From Semisulcospira habei (taxonomy: Eukaryota > Mollusca > Gastropoda > Semisulcospiridae), in NCBI GenBank assembly GCA_036245525.1, contig BTPG01000001.1, positions 223,533,418 through 223,597,417 of the forward strand: a stretch of 64,000 nt of DNA. Reading direction: 5' to 3'. The notes under the pieces were generated by a model, which was given only the letters and a program-made list of their open reading frames with translations, did not search any database and was not told where the DNA came from. Both the position numbers and the translations under genes were made by a program. Positions within the stretch are counted from its first letter, which is position 1. The number at the start of each line of letters is the position of its first letter. Of the stretch, positions 1 through 11,700 are shown one piece after another.

Positions 1-1053
1 CACTACTGCGTGCAGACAACTTGGAGAGCAGGTGTTCTCGGGCACTCTTGACCAGAGAGGAGGGATTCACTTCCACCGGCTTTGTTATGCAGGTACCCGC
101 CGGCGGTGGACAAGAGCGCATTGTTGCAGGCAAGGTGCAGCCAGTGATCACTGACGAGGATGGAATAAGAGTCTTCCCGGTTCCGCTTTCGCTGGTGTGA
201 ACGGGGTTCTTGGACGTGGCAAGACAGTCGTTAGTCTAGCGTCTGAGGTCTCCGCGCAGAGGGGGGATCAGTTCACAGCTTCGTGGGGTGACAGCAGGTT
301 ACAGACTCCACTGTGAAGCACGCATCATGGGGATGTGAGTTCCAGGAGATTGGACATGGTGACAGCGTTGCAGGACCTTACAGTACTAGACCATAGAGGT
401 GGTCCTGCGTTCCGACTCCACGGCAGTTACAGCGACTCTTGCTCGTACCCAAGCCGGTGGGGAATGACGGCCGATCATCAACCTGTCGGCCCTAAACAAG
501 TTCTTCGGCGTTGTGGCAGGATGGAGACAGACAGAGCGCTGAGGGCAGCGGTGCGTCTCCAGGACTTCTATACAGCTGGATGACCGACTTACGGATCCAG
601 TTGGTGAGCCCTTGGCGGCCGGCAGAGATTCCTGCGGGTGATTCTTCGTCGCCTAGGCTCCTTAGTCTACGGAGGCAGGTCCTACGTGGTACCATCACGC
701 TGGTGCCAGCTACCCTGCCCACCCTGGGGAATCGCCGTTGGTCTGTCCATTCATCAAGGATCGAACTACAGGTTTCCTCTGTTCGTCTCCTCCGTTCCAG
801 ATCTGCGAGCCTGGACTTTAGTCGCGGCTGTCTTCCCGGGGGTCGGACTCCTGGTGTAAGCATGATGCTGTCGATGCTGGGGCCAGAGTTCTGCAGGTGT
901 GCAGGGACAGGAATACGGTTCTGAGACTACTGGCGCCATTCAGCTGGTCGAAGATTTGGACCGCACTTCTCTTGATCTTGCGACGGACCCTTCGCGGGTG
1001 CCGTCCGCGACGAGTATGGTCCCCAAGCAGCCAAGGCAACGGCTGTTCCACCC

Positions 1054-2070
1054 GTGCCCAGAGGTACTGAGGTCTTACGCGTGGTTGCCCGGCAATACCT
1101 CTCTGCTAGAGGCTTTGCAGGGGCTATGGTGGAAGTGAGCTTTGCAGCCAGGAGGAGCGCCTCTCGTCATGTCTATGAAGGCAAGTGGGCATTCTCCAGC
1201 CTCGATGCGCCACAGAGCGGCTTGTTCCCCACGGAACTTACCAACCCCAGTTGGCCGCGTTCTTCGTGGGAGGGTTCTTCTGACAAAACTTAGCGCCTCC
1301 CTCCCAGGTTTCCTGGTGATGGGGGCACTCTACCGAAGCCGGGGACGGTCACGCCCGGGAGCGTGCTACGACTTGGCAGTTCGGATGTCCCGTAAACCTG
1401 CAGCGGTCCTGCGCTGGGACATCCCCTGGGTGCTCACCAAGCTGTACTCGAGAGGTTCGAGCTTCTTCCTTTAGTGCTTGGAAGACTTACCAGGAGACCT
1501 GCTTCTGGTTGCACTTGCCACAGCGCCTGTCAGTGAGTTACATGCCTTCGGTACGTCCCTCTTGTCGCCAATGGAGGACCTATGGAGCTTCACAGCTGCT
1601 TACGGGCAAGGAACCGCTCTCCGGCGACAGCCCCACAAGTCGTCTTTGTCTGACCCTCAGGGCGACGGATCAGGCACGGGACTCCGGCCACAGTGTGCCT
1701 GCACAGTTCTAAGCCGCTACGACTAGGATGCTCGCACCGTTCCTGCCCTTGGCTCCGGGCAGACGAGGCGTTTCGGCACAGATAATCTCCTGCTGGCTAT
1801 GATGGGTGATTCGGTCCCCACACAAGAGCTCGGCCGGAGCAAACCTAACCATGTGCATCCAGACCTTCAGGCAGGGAGTCTGAACAGTGGTGGAGAGCAT
1901 CGGATGTCCGATACGGGGCAGAGAGGGATACTGTGGCACCCGTGGGTTGGGTTGAGTCTTCTCTCGTCCTCCTTTACCAACGAGATCTTTCCGGCCAGCG
2001 CATCAACCTGGGCCTGGCGGAGGTCATCTCGGCGGCGCAGCACTCCCTCCCAGTGCCTCAGGCACCTTAG
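1054..2070 (+). pseudogene. DIRS tyrosine recombinase relic
   Basis: Fragments of the DIRS tyrosine recombinase appear in shifting frames. An N-terminal core-binding piece reads SARGFAGAMVEVSFAA then a VYEGKW motif (about 1100-1190). Near 1530 VSELHAFGTSL corresponds to the VSELHALS segment holding the first catalytic Arg in the better copies. The C-terminal tail near 2030 parallels the AQHSLL-type tail of copies 2 and 3. Frameshifts and stops make it inactive. Confidence 0.65.
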
Positions 2071-2189
2071 GTTTGTCTAGCTAAAATTGTCCGGATTGGG
2101 TGTGTAGGGAGGGGCCTCGATACTGCGCGCTCAGCGCCGGCAATGGGAGGTGTTCTTAGCAGGTGGCACCCGCCTCCTATTCGCAATTC

Positions 2190-2290
2190 TTCCAGTTAGT
2201 AATGTCATCGGTAATGATTTTGAAAAAATAAATTAATTTTTCTCTAAAATGTATTTTTTTGAAAAATACTTACCGATGACATTACTCAGA
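2190..2290. repeat. DIRS internal complementary region, copy 1
   Basis: The segment starts with AGTAATGTCATCGGTAATG and ends with TTACCGATGACATTACT, so its two edges are inverted copies. Its second half is complementary to the element's right end (2468-2518). In DIRS elements such a region is complementary to the joined left and right ends and templates the circular DNA intermediate. Confidence 0.7.
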
Positions 2291-2746
2291 CGTCCCTCCC
2301 TCCTACCCCGCTTGCCGCTTAGAGCTAAGGCTCAGATACTGGCGAGTAAGGGTGAGTGCGCCACCGGATATGGTAGTACGGGAGGCCACTCGGGAGTGCC
2401 CTGGTAATGGCACACCAATAAGTTTTTTGGGCTAAAATTACATGCTAAGCGAAGCTTCCAGTTAGTAATGTCATTGGTAAGTATTGTTCAAAAAAATACA
2501 TTTTAGAGAAAAATTAATTTTAACAACCATTGGTAGACTACAGTCTGATAGACCTTCATGAATTTCATACTTTTGGAAAAATCATTCCCACTATCTCAGG
2601 GAATACAATGTATGACATTACCTGCCATTAATTTTGAAAAAATGTTCAGGACTTTTGGTGTTCATTAATTAAGCTAAATCACATAATTGAAGTTAGTGGT
2701 AAATTTTAGTAGACGGCCTTATCAGTAACTGGAGTTCATGTTTCAG

Positions 2747-5700
2747 GCTTTGAACATAACCACCCATGTGTTGAAACAAGGAGGGACATTTGTTGCCAAG
2801 GTATGCAATTTCTTTAACCCATTTAACCCCACAGCCGCATTGTCGCATTATGGGAGTGTTAATTACCTAACGACTATGCACCAGTTGCAGGAGATGGACT
2901 GCTGTTGATAATTCTAGGGTAGTGCCAGATTAGCTTCGCGCCAAGCTTCTTATCATCGTCAATCCATCTCTTGCTTTAGGGTGTTGGGGCTACATGGGTT
3001 AATATAAAAAAAGATGACACTATGCATACTTATAATAGAAATTATGGTGAAGTTACATTTATGTGTATGTCTGACACTGTCACCCTTTAAAACACCACAG
3101 CAGGCAATGGATCAGCCATGATAGTTTTAGGGTAGTGCCAGATTAGCTTGATGCTGGAAGGCACCAAGCTAATCCAACACTACCCATAACTGTTTGTCTG
3201 ATCTATATCCCCTTCCTTACACACACTCTTTGTCGATTATTCCCACAATCATTATAAGGCATGAATGATGCTAATCACTGCAACACTCCAAATCGATTGC
3301 GTGTTTGTGCAATATGTTATGTATAGATTTTGCTTTATCATTATGTGATTTAAAAAAAACAACACATGTATTGTGTGCAGATTTTCCGAGGGAAGGACGT
3401 GACATTGCTGTACTCCCAGCTGAAGATCTTCTTTCCCTTGGTCACAGTTCACAAACCTCGAAGCAGCAGAAATTCCAGCATTGGTAAATGGGGCTCTCTT
3501 TTCAGGATGTTTGTCGTTTTTGTGGTGGCAGTTAACTCCTGATACGTACCTGGACCTGTTTTCAGTTAACTCCTGATATGTACCTGGACCTGTTTTCAGT
3601 TAACTCCTGATACGTACCTGGACCTGTTTTCAGTTAACTCCTGATACGTACCTGGACCTGTTTTCAGTTAACTCCTGATACGTACCTGGACCTGTTTTCA
3701 GTTAACTCCTGATACGTACCTGGACCTGTTTTCAGTTAACTCCTGATACGTACCTGGACCTGTTTTCAGTTAACTCCTGATACGTACCTGGACCTATTTT
3801 GAGCAACCACCCTCCGCAAAATCAACCCTCATTAAAGACCCTCATTTAGGTGTCTGGAGCCACCTAAATAAAGCCCCCACCCGGGTCTGCCCTGGGGGAC
3901 TTGGGTGGGATTAACTACTTTTTAGTTCCCAGGGTCACCCTGGTCAGCCCCACAGGGTGGGTTTTCCTCTCTATTCTGGGGCATGTGTTTCTGTCTACCC
4001 TTTGTCCATTCACCTGTATTTGCCTTTTTAAAACTCTCCCTACTGTCTGCGCTGCCTGTAGCTCTTGATATTGGATGTGTGTTGCTAAATGGTCATAGCT
4101 TATTTAGGCCCCATGTGTTAGGTTTATTTAACGTTTTGGACCGGCTGGCAACATACATTCAATGTTCTGTTTAGTTGTTTTTTTTCACAAGCAGTGCAGG
4201 CACGTCCTGAGAAAGTCTTGTTGCTGTTGGGACGTTAAGCAATGTACAATCAATCAACGCAAATAAAGGTCTTTGAGGACAGGTGACACTTTTGCCCATT
4301 AATTTCAAGATGTCTCGTGAGAGAGCACCTGTCTTTGAGGACCAAGTTTCTTACACAAAGGGTGGTTCTCAAAACAGGCTCTACTGTATAATTCACCATG
4401 GAAGTTCAAGGGGGATGCCAGAATAGCTTGGCGCCAGAGGCACCAAGCTATTCTGGCATCTCCCTTGAACTATTGTGGTTGATATGTCTCCTTAACCATT
4501 TTAGCCCCAAGGTCCCATTTCTCAAATTTTGGAGGTGTTGCCTAACAACTATGTACCATTTGTAGGAGATGGATTGTTCATGATAATTCAAGGGTAGTGC
4601 CAGATGAGCTTGGTGCCTTCAGGCACCAAGCTCATCTGGCACTACCCTTGAATTATCATGATCAATCCATCTCCTGCTGCAGGGTCCCAGGTCTAAATGG
4701 GTTAACTGTTTTCAGTCTTCAGAGGACAATTCCCACATTTGGAGATTTATACTATTCATTGTTAAAGCTGCTGATTTTTGTAATGCACAGCTGTGTGGCA
4801 TGGTTGGCGGCGATGAAATCATTGTCTTTTTGGCATTGTTTTCAGAGGCGTTTGTGGTGTGTCAGAACTACAGTCCACCAGCAGGATATGTCCCCAACAT
4901 GTCCAACCCTCTCTTGGACCACCACTATGGTTTGTAATTTGTAGAGTTTTGGAACCAGTAAGGTGCAATGTATCAGACCACCACACAGTCTATTCTTGAA
5001 CAAATCCTTTGGATTCGTTTCTGTTGGATGTGATTGCACAGTATTGATGCAGCTTGCAGTAGGTATAAACTAAAACAGTGTGTTATTGTTGGTGGTGGGG
5101 CTAAAAACAGTGTGTTATTGTTGGTAATGGGGCTGACGTTAATTGCAGTTGGTAATATTTTTGCTCTGCCAAACAGGCCCTTGGCTGTTGAACACTTTCT
5201 TGTTGTGGGGACATGAAGAATGGAAATAGGTTAGGTGTTCAAAGCCTGGTGCAGTAATTATCTGACATAGCTGTCCTTTTTTGTTTTTGTAGGGCTTAAC
5301 TGAGATGAGAAGCTGTGGGTAACAATATTTTCAAATTTTAATCCAGATGTTGACTTTAACAACTTGGAAGGTCCAAATCGGGTGATCGTTCCATTCTTGG
5401 CCTGTGGCGACCTCAGTGGGTTTGATTCGGACAAAACATACCCCTTAGAGGTGAGTGGGTTTGTTTTCTCAAAATACATTCCCGATGACATTACTACTAG
5501 GAAGATATGCCTAGCTTACCTAATTTCAGCCTAAGAACCTGTTGTGTTCCTACACAACCAGGGAGGCAACTCAAGGGGGCCGTAACCAGGGACCCTGTGT
5601 AGCCTCCCGTCCCTGCCCATCCGGTCACGCGCCACATGGTGTCACGCCAGTCGATTTGCTTAGCTTACCGTGAATGGTTGTGTTCTAGCCTACAGGACCT

Positions 5701-8700
5701 TTGGTTGTGTACGGTGCGACCGGTTCTTAAAGGGCTGATCACTTTTGGATTACGTGTGTTCCTTGGATTCGTGTATACTTTTGGATTACGTGGGTTCCTT
5801 GGTTTACTTGTGGTTCCCCGTCGTGCCTTGGATTTACATGGTTGCGGGTGTACTTACTTACTTACTTACGCCTGTCACCCCTACCCGGGTATAGGCCGTC
5901 GACGAGAGACCTCCAGCGACTCCTGTCCTGCACCTCTCCCTCTACTCCACTCCAGGTGGTTCCCAGTCTCTTGATGTCTGCTTGGAGGTCTCGACGCCAG
6001 GAGTTTCTCGGCCTACCTCTTTTCCTCTTTCCCTGGGGGTTCCATGACAATGCCTGCCTAGTGATACTGGAAGCTGGCTTTCTCAGACTGACCGATCCAT
6101 CCCCATCTTCTTCGCCCAATTTCATTCTCTGCTGTTATCTGCTCTGTTCTCTCCCAGAGTCTGACGTTGCTGATCTTCTCTGGCCATTGGATTTTCAAAA
6201 TTCTTCTAAGGCAACTGTTCATGAAGGTCTGTACGGGTGTGGTTCCTTGGATTTACCGTGTGCCTTCTGGGACTTTACCTTCCCGCCCGGCGCGTGCGGA
6301 GGGCCATGTGGCAGGTTCTCCCCCACCACCCGTCCCTGCAACCATGGCAAGGTAAGGCCTCGGTCCATGCCCTCGACCGGCCCTTGTCCCGGACAGAGAC
6401 TTCGACCAGGGGTGCTTTCTTGTTGCTCGTATGACCACTCGCGTCAAACACTTGTACTCGTTTGGCAGGGCCTCGGGGGGCCTACGCCCGGTCGCCTTTT
6501 CACGTCTTATATGTGTTGCAGCGGCCAAGTTCACACCTGCCTGCAGTGCGGCGACTTCCGATGTCCGAGCGATGTCCACCCGGTCTTCCTCCCCTGTTCC
6601 GGCTGCACCTCCGACCACTCTTATGATGTCTGCACCACTTGGCTGGAGAAACTTGGTCGCACTTGGTCGCAGCTCTGGAGTTGCTACTGGCGCAAGCGCC
6701 TGACACGCGACTGCCCGTCCGCCATGGTGCCCCCCCTCCTTCCTAGGAGAAGTGACCAGATGTGCCCACTCCGGCCTTGGGGAGAGGACGACAAGTCGGT
6801 CCCGTGATTACACCTCAGGGCCCAAGACTGTGACCTGACCCGCCCGCTCACTCCTAGTCGGCAGAGCGCCCGCGTCATCGGTGTTAGCTGTGGATCTACT
6901 CATTCCGGCGTGCGCCCTGCGGACAGCCCTGCGATGCCAGCAACCCTCCTGGCTCTTAGGTCGGAGACCTTCGTCTATGGCTCCCAGGCCTTTGTGGGAT
7001 TCCGGCGTCGCTTACACAGTGGTTCCCCGATGCGTCGAGGACGCCAGGCTCCCGTCCTTCTCGCCCTTCCTGAGAACTTCATCCTGTCGCCTTTTCAGAC
7101 AGGCGTCGAGGACGCTCTTCTGGATCTCCACCCCCCAGCCTACGCGGCCGTCTCCTTGGTTCCCAAACCCGACGACTAGTGGCGCTCCGTCTTCGTCCAC
7201 TCGCCTCGAGACAAGTGCTGCATGCCGACGGCCGGGACTTCGGGGCGGCGGTGCTTCCCTATAATGGCCCCGTCGGTCTGGACCTATCGGCACCTATGGG
7301 TTCGTCCCCTGGCTCCCCCCGCGTGATCTTATGGCACTTCGCCTCCAGCTCGTCGTCTCCAGTCAGGGAGCTGCCCTTGGCCTCGACCTCAGCCAGTGGA
7401 GGGGTGCTTCGCATCTTGGACACCGTCGTCGCCGGATCCAGTCGGGCCCCCTTGGTGGACCTCTCAGACGATGTATACTGAAGAAATGTGCAGGAGTCTG
7501 CCTTGGACAAGGACAGAGAGGCGCTGCTACCTCTGCGATCTCGCCGCCTGCGCATGGAGTTCTGACCAACTTCGACCAGGGGCACCTCCGGAACGGCGGT
7601 CCAGGAAGTTGGCTTCCCTATCCGACAGGTGTCTCAAGAGTACGCGTTTCTTGCCCGTCTCTGGCCACAGCCCCGGCCTCCCCCCTGGTGTTCGTTTCCC
7701 ACGACTGTTTCCCTGGTACCGGTTCCCGCTGCGCCGCAGGACAAACCTCACGTGGCTCGTGTCAGGAGCACCCCTCGCCTCACCGCGTGGGAACCGCATC
7801 GCCTACACCGGGACCTCCTCGTCCTTGCCATTGGTGCGAAGATCACAGCATTGCTTTCCAAGCGCGACACGGCCCTGGCCTCCTGTTCATCCCGGCCATC
7901 TTCCTCACTCGGCGCAGCCAGCTCCTCCACAAGAACGGACTCTTCGGCCGGATGGCGTTCAGATAACCTGCGCTCAGTGCGAGACCCCCAGGATCGACCG
8001 CTTTGCTGCGAGGTGGAATCGACAGCTCCCCCTCCTCGTCTCCCCCGTCCCGAACCCCCTCGCCTGGGCAGTTGGCGCGCTCTCCAGCTCTGGAGTCGGC
8101 CTCAACGCTTTCGTGTATCCTCCGACAGTGCTAGTCCCCATGGTCCTGCGCTGCGCAGGGAATGCAGCGCGGTCATGTTACGGGTGGCCCAGTTCTCGTG
8201 GACCAAGTCTCGGAGCCCCGACCTGCTGAGTCTTGCCACGGCCCCCCCCCCCCCCCCCACTACTATTGCCCACCCCACGCACCAGGCTCCAGCGACACCA
8301 CCACAGGCGGTTCCACCCGTGCCCGGAGTGGCTTCTGCATGCCTGGAGTGGTGCGGCACGCCCTCACTGCTAGAGGTTTCTTGAATGCAGCGAGGGAGAC
8401 TATCGCTACACCCCGCAGACCCTCGTCCAGGTGCATCTACGAGGGAGAGTCACGAGTCCTACGGTCCTGGTGCGCCGTCCAGTGCATCTCCCCCGCCGAT
8501 CTGGCTACCCCACAGCTCGCCGAGTTCTTTGTCTGGCTCTTCAGCGAGCAGGCCCTAACACCCATCACCATTGGAGGTTGCCGGGCCATGTAGCTGACAC
8601 TTTTCGCCACCTTGGCCTCCCGGACCCCGGTGCCTGCAAGGACCTCGCCGACCTTATGGCCCCTTCGGCCTCCAGCTGCCAGTCCCGCGCTCGCTGATCC

Positions 8701-11700
8701 CACGCTTAGACATACCCTGGGTGCTTACGTGGCTGATTTCGGATCGATTTGAACCACTCCCCCCTGGCCCAGTCCGCGGACTTTCCTCAGAGGACCTGCT
8801 TCCTGTTGGCCCTCACCACGGCTGCCCGAGTAAGCAAGCTGCACATGCTCTCCATGCACCCTGCCTGCCTGCAGTTCAGGACGGATGGCTCCGTGCAACT
8901 TTTCACCGATCCTTCCTTCCTCGCCAAGACTAGGTCTCCCTTGACCGCGCCCCACGTGATCACCATTCGGCCGCTGAAAGAGTTGAACTTCCCTTGGAGA
9001 CCAGGCAGCAAGATCCATTGCGCGCCCTGCGCGTCTCCCTTCGCCAATCCAAGCCCGTCCAGAGGGGATGGTCCCACCTCTTTCTGCCTTTGTCCCCAGG
9101 CAGAATTGATATGTCGGCCAGACGATATCTTTCTGGCTACACTGGGTCATCCGGTCCGCCTACCAGGACCTCTCCCCGGAGGGAGCCAAGAGGCTAAAGA
9201 TCCGCGCACACAAGGTTAAGAGCCATGGCCACGAGCGTCGCCTTCGACCGCAACTTGCTGTCAGAGACATTATGGCAGCTGTGGGTTGGCGGGCAGAATC
9301 AGCCTTCGCCCGTTTCTGCCTCAGGGATCTGGCAGGCCAGCGAGACAACCTGGCCCTGGTGGGGGACATCGCCACGACGCAACACTCCCTCCTGGCGCCT
9401 CCGCTGTAGGCTTTGCTTAGCTGAAATTGTCGGGAGTTTGCTCCGGGGAGGGCGGGTCTGGCTAACCCCTTACATAGGGGGTAATTTTATGGGTGGCACA
9501 CTCCTCCTCTTTGCTATTCTTCCTAGTAGTAATGTCATCAGGAATGTATTTTGAGAAAACAAATGAATTTTTCTCTAAAATGTATTTTTTCGAAAAATAC
9601 TTACCGATCACATTACTCGGAGGACCCTCCCACCTGCCCCACTTGCCACCAGTAAGCTAAGCATTTCCGACTGGCGTGACACCACGTGGCAGGGACGTGG
9701 GGGCTACTCAGGGTCCCTGGTTACGGCCCCCTTGAGTTGCCTCCATGGTTGTGTAGGAACACAACAGGTTCTTAGGCTGAAATTAGGTAAGCTAGGCATA
9801 TCTTCCTAGTAGTAATGTCATCAGTAAGTATTTTTCGAACAAATACATTTTAGAGAAAAATTCATGTTTCTTACACTTTACAGTGAAAAGTAGCAAGGTG
9901 ATGTTAATGAGAGTAATATTGATCAACATAAACACCCGGATACGCCATGTATCCGGATGTGGCACAGCTTGAATGAGCTATAACTCCCTTGTGCATGGTC
10001 TTGCAGCCACCAGTACTGTGAAGAGTATGTCTTACTGCTCGCATGTGAAGGATAACTCCTTCACTGCCGGTGGACACAGATTGTTGTTGAAACGATTGTA
10101 AATTCAATGCCGAAGACCCCAAGCCCTCCTATACCTCTTGCAGTTGGGTGGTGTTCAGTCCAGCAGTGAAGAGGTTAAGAGAGGAAAGGAGTCATATCAA
10201 AGAGAGCATGATAGTCACCTTTGTAGTTGTATCAAACTCAATTCAGTACGTCTTCTGCTCTCAGTGATGTGTACAATGTCGGTATCTGCAAAAAAAATCT
10301 GTAGGTTTTATTGTCACATGTTAGAAAATGTCCCCAAGAACTGTAGACTTTCTTATGAGTTTCTGATGAATTTAAATGGTCCTCTAATAAATAGTTCATC
10401 TACTTTGATTGCACGTGCGTGCACACAGACACACACACACACCTACACACACACACACACAGATTTAGTTTTTGCCATAACAAACGTAACTGCTGTAGGC
10501 CTGCTGTTCCCCGATACTGCAGTATTATCCACAAAAGTCGTACAACTTTAAATCAGTTAGCATCCATATCAGTGAATTCATCTGTGTTAATTTTTGTGTT
10601 TTTATTTACTCCTTTTTCAAAATATAAAATTACAACTGGAACATGCAAAACAAGTGTAAGTATAAATGCTTTGGTAACAAATGTAAAACAATATATAATT
10701 AAATAAATTGCAGCTTTCTATATATATATACATACCTTAACATATCTTAACCCCCTCATGTATACACACCTTTACTACCTCGTGCATGCAGCCACCAGTA
10801 AACAGTACTGGTGGCAGCATGCACAAGGGAGTTAAACATTGACATTGTGTTAAACATTAACACAAGTATTTAAGAGTGCACTGGGGAGCGACTACCTAAA
10901 TTGATTGTCTCCCATGTGTAAATAAGCAAGCAATCCCAGTTTTCAGACTAAACAGTACAGTGGAACATTTCCTTTCTTTTCACACGGTAACTACTAAACG
11001 TTTTCAGCATGTTATTGTTAAATAGAGCCCAAGTGTCGGCATAGAGTCACCTTTTTGGTCTGGATTTAGTTGTTAAATGTACCATTGCATAGCCCCTCGT
11101 TTTTCTGAGGGTATATTGCAAGCACTTGATGCTGACACATCATCCATTATATGTATTATGTGATTTTTAACAATACTAGAAATATTGGTCTGTTTCTCGG
11201 GATGGGAGTGTCCTGTTACAAGCTAGCCCATGTATAATATTTCATGTATAATTCGCATTGCATATATATTTCATATTGCTTTTTAGTCCAAAAATTATTG
11301 TAACCACTTTTATCCTATTGCTGCCATACATAATATATAATTGTTTGCTGGTCTGTGATTTTGGACATTAAGGCTTATGGCATCATGCCAATACTTGTGG
11401 AAAAACCCATTAAGTCCTGAGGCTGTTTGTTCTAAAGTTGCTTATTGTCCTATCAAGGCTACATTACAGATTAGGAGATAGAGCAACCATTTTATTTCAA
11501 GGGTGGTGCCAGAATAGCTTGGCGCCTCAGGCGCCAAGCTATTCTGCCACCGCCCTTGAACTATCATAGTCAAATTTATTTCAGGCAGTGGTGTATCAGG
11601 ATGAAAAAGGTTAAAAAATCAATACCCGTGGAAATAATTCACGTTTATCTTTTCTCCTGTGCAGCTAAAGGAGGGTGAGGGTTATTCCTACCATGCACCT

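Larger units (their letters stand above)
1..2518 (+). mobile_element. DIRS-type retrotransposon, copy 1 (3' part, decayed)
   Basis: This is the right-hand part of a DIRS element; its left part lies outside the window. It shows, in order, decayed reverse transcriptase (about 380-700), a decayed tyrosine recombinase (about 1050-2070), an internal complementary region (about 2190-2290) and a right terminal repeat ending near 2518. Sequence at 300-500 closely parallels 55930-56110 of DIRS copy 3, so the two are related. All reading frames are broken. The exact right end is inferred from its complementarity to the internal region. It lies in an upstream intron of FTSJ1. Confidence 0.8.
5460..9866 (+). 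mobile_element. DIRS-type retrotransposon, copy 2 (internally deleted)
   Basis: Both ends are present. The left terminal repeat (about 5460-5620) is the reverse complement of 9700-9830, sharing TTCTTAGGCTGAAATTAGGT among others. An internal complementary region (about 9525-9620) is complementary to the left end followed by the right end, the hallmark of DIRS elements, which move through circular DNA with a tyrosine recombinase and leave no target duplication. The coding interior is only about 3.9 kb. It has a Cys-rich 5' ORF region (about 6500-6700), the start of RT (about 7080-7190) and a recombinase relic (about 8340-9410); the RT palm and RNase H are missing or unreadable. The element sits in the last intron of FTSJ1 in the same orientation. 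Confidence 0.9.

Noticed and set aside
5842..6807. A 321-codon + strand frame as an intact host gene
   Set aside because: It lies between DIRS terminal repeats, contains the DIRS Cys-rich segment in a decayed context and matches no host protein I know.
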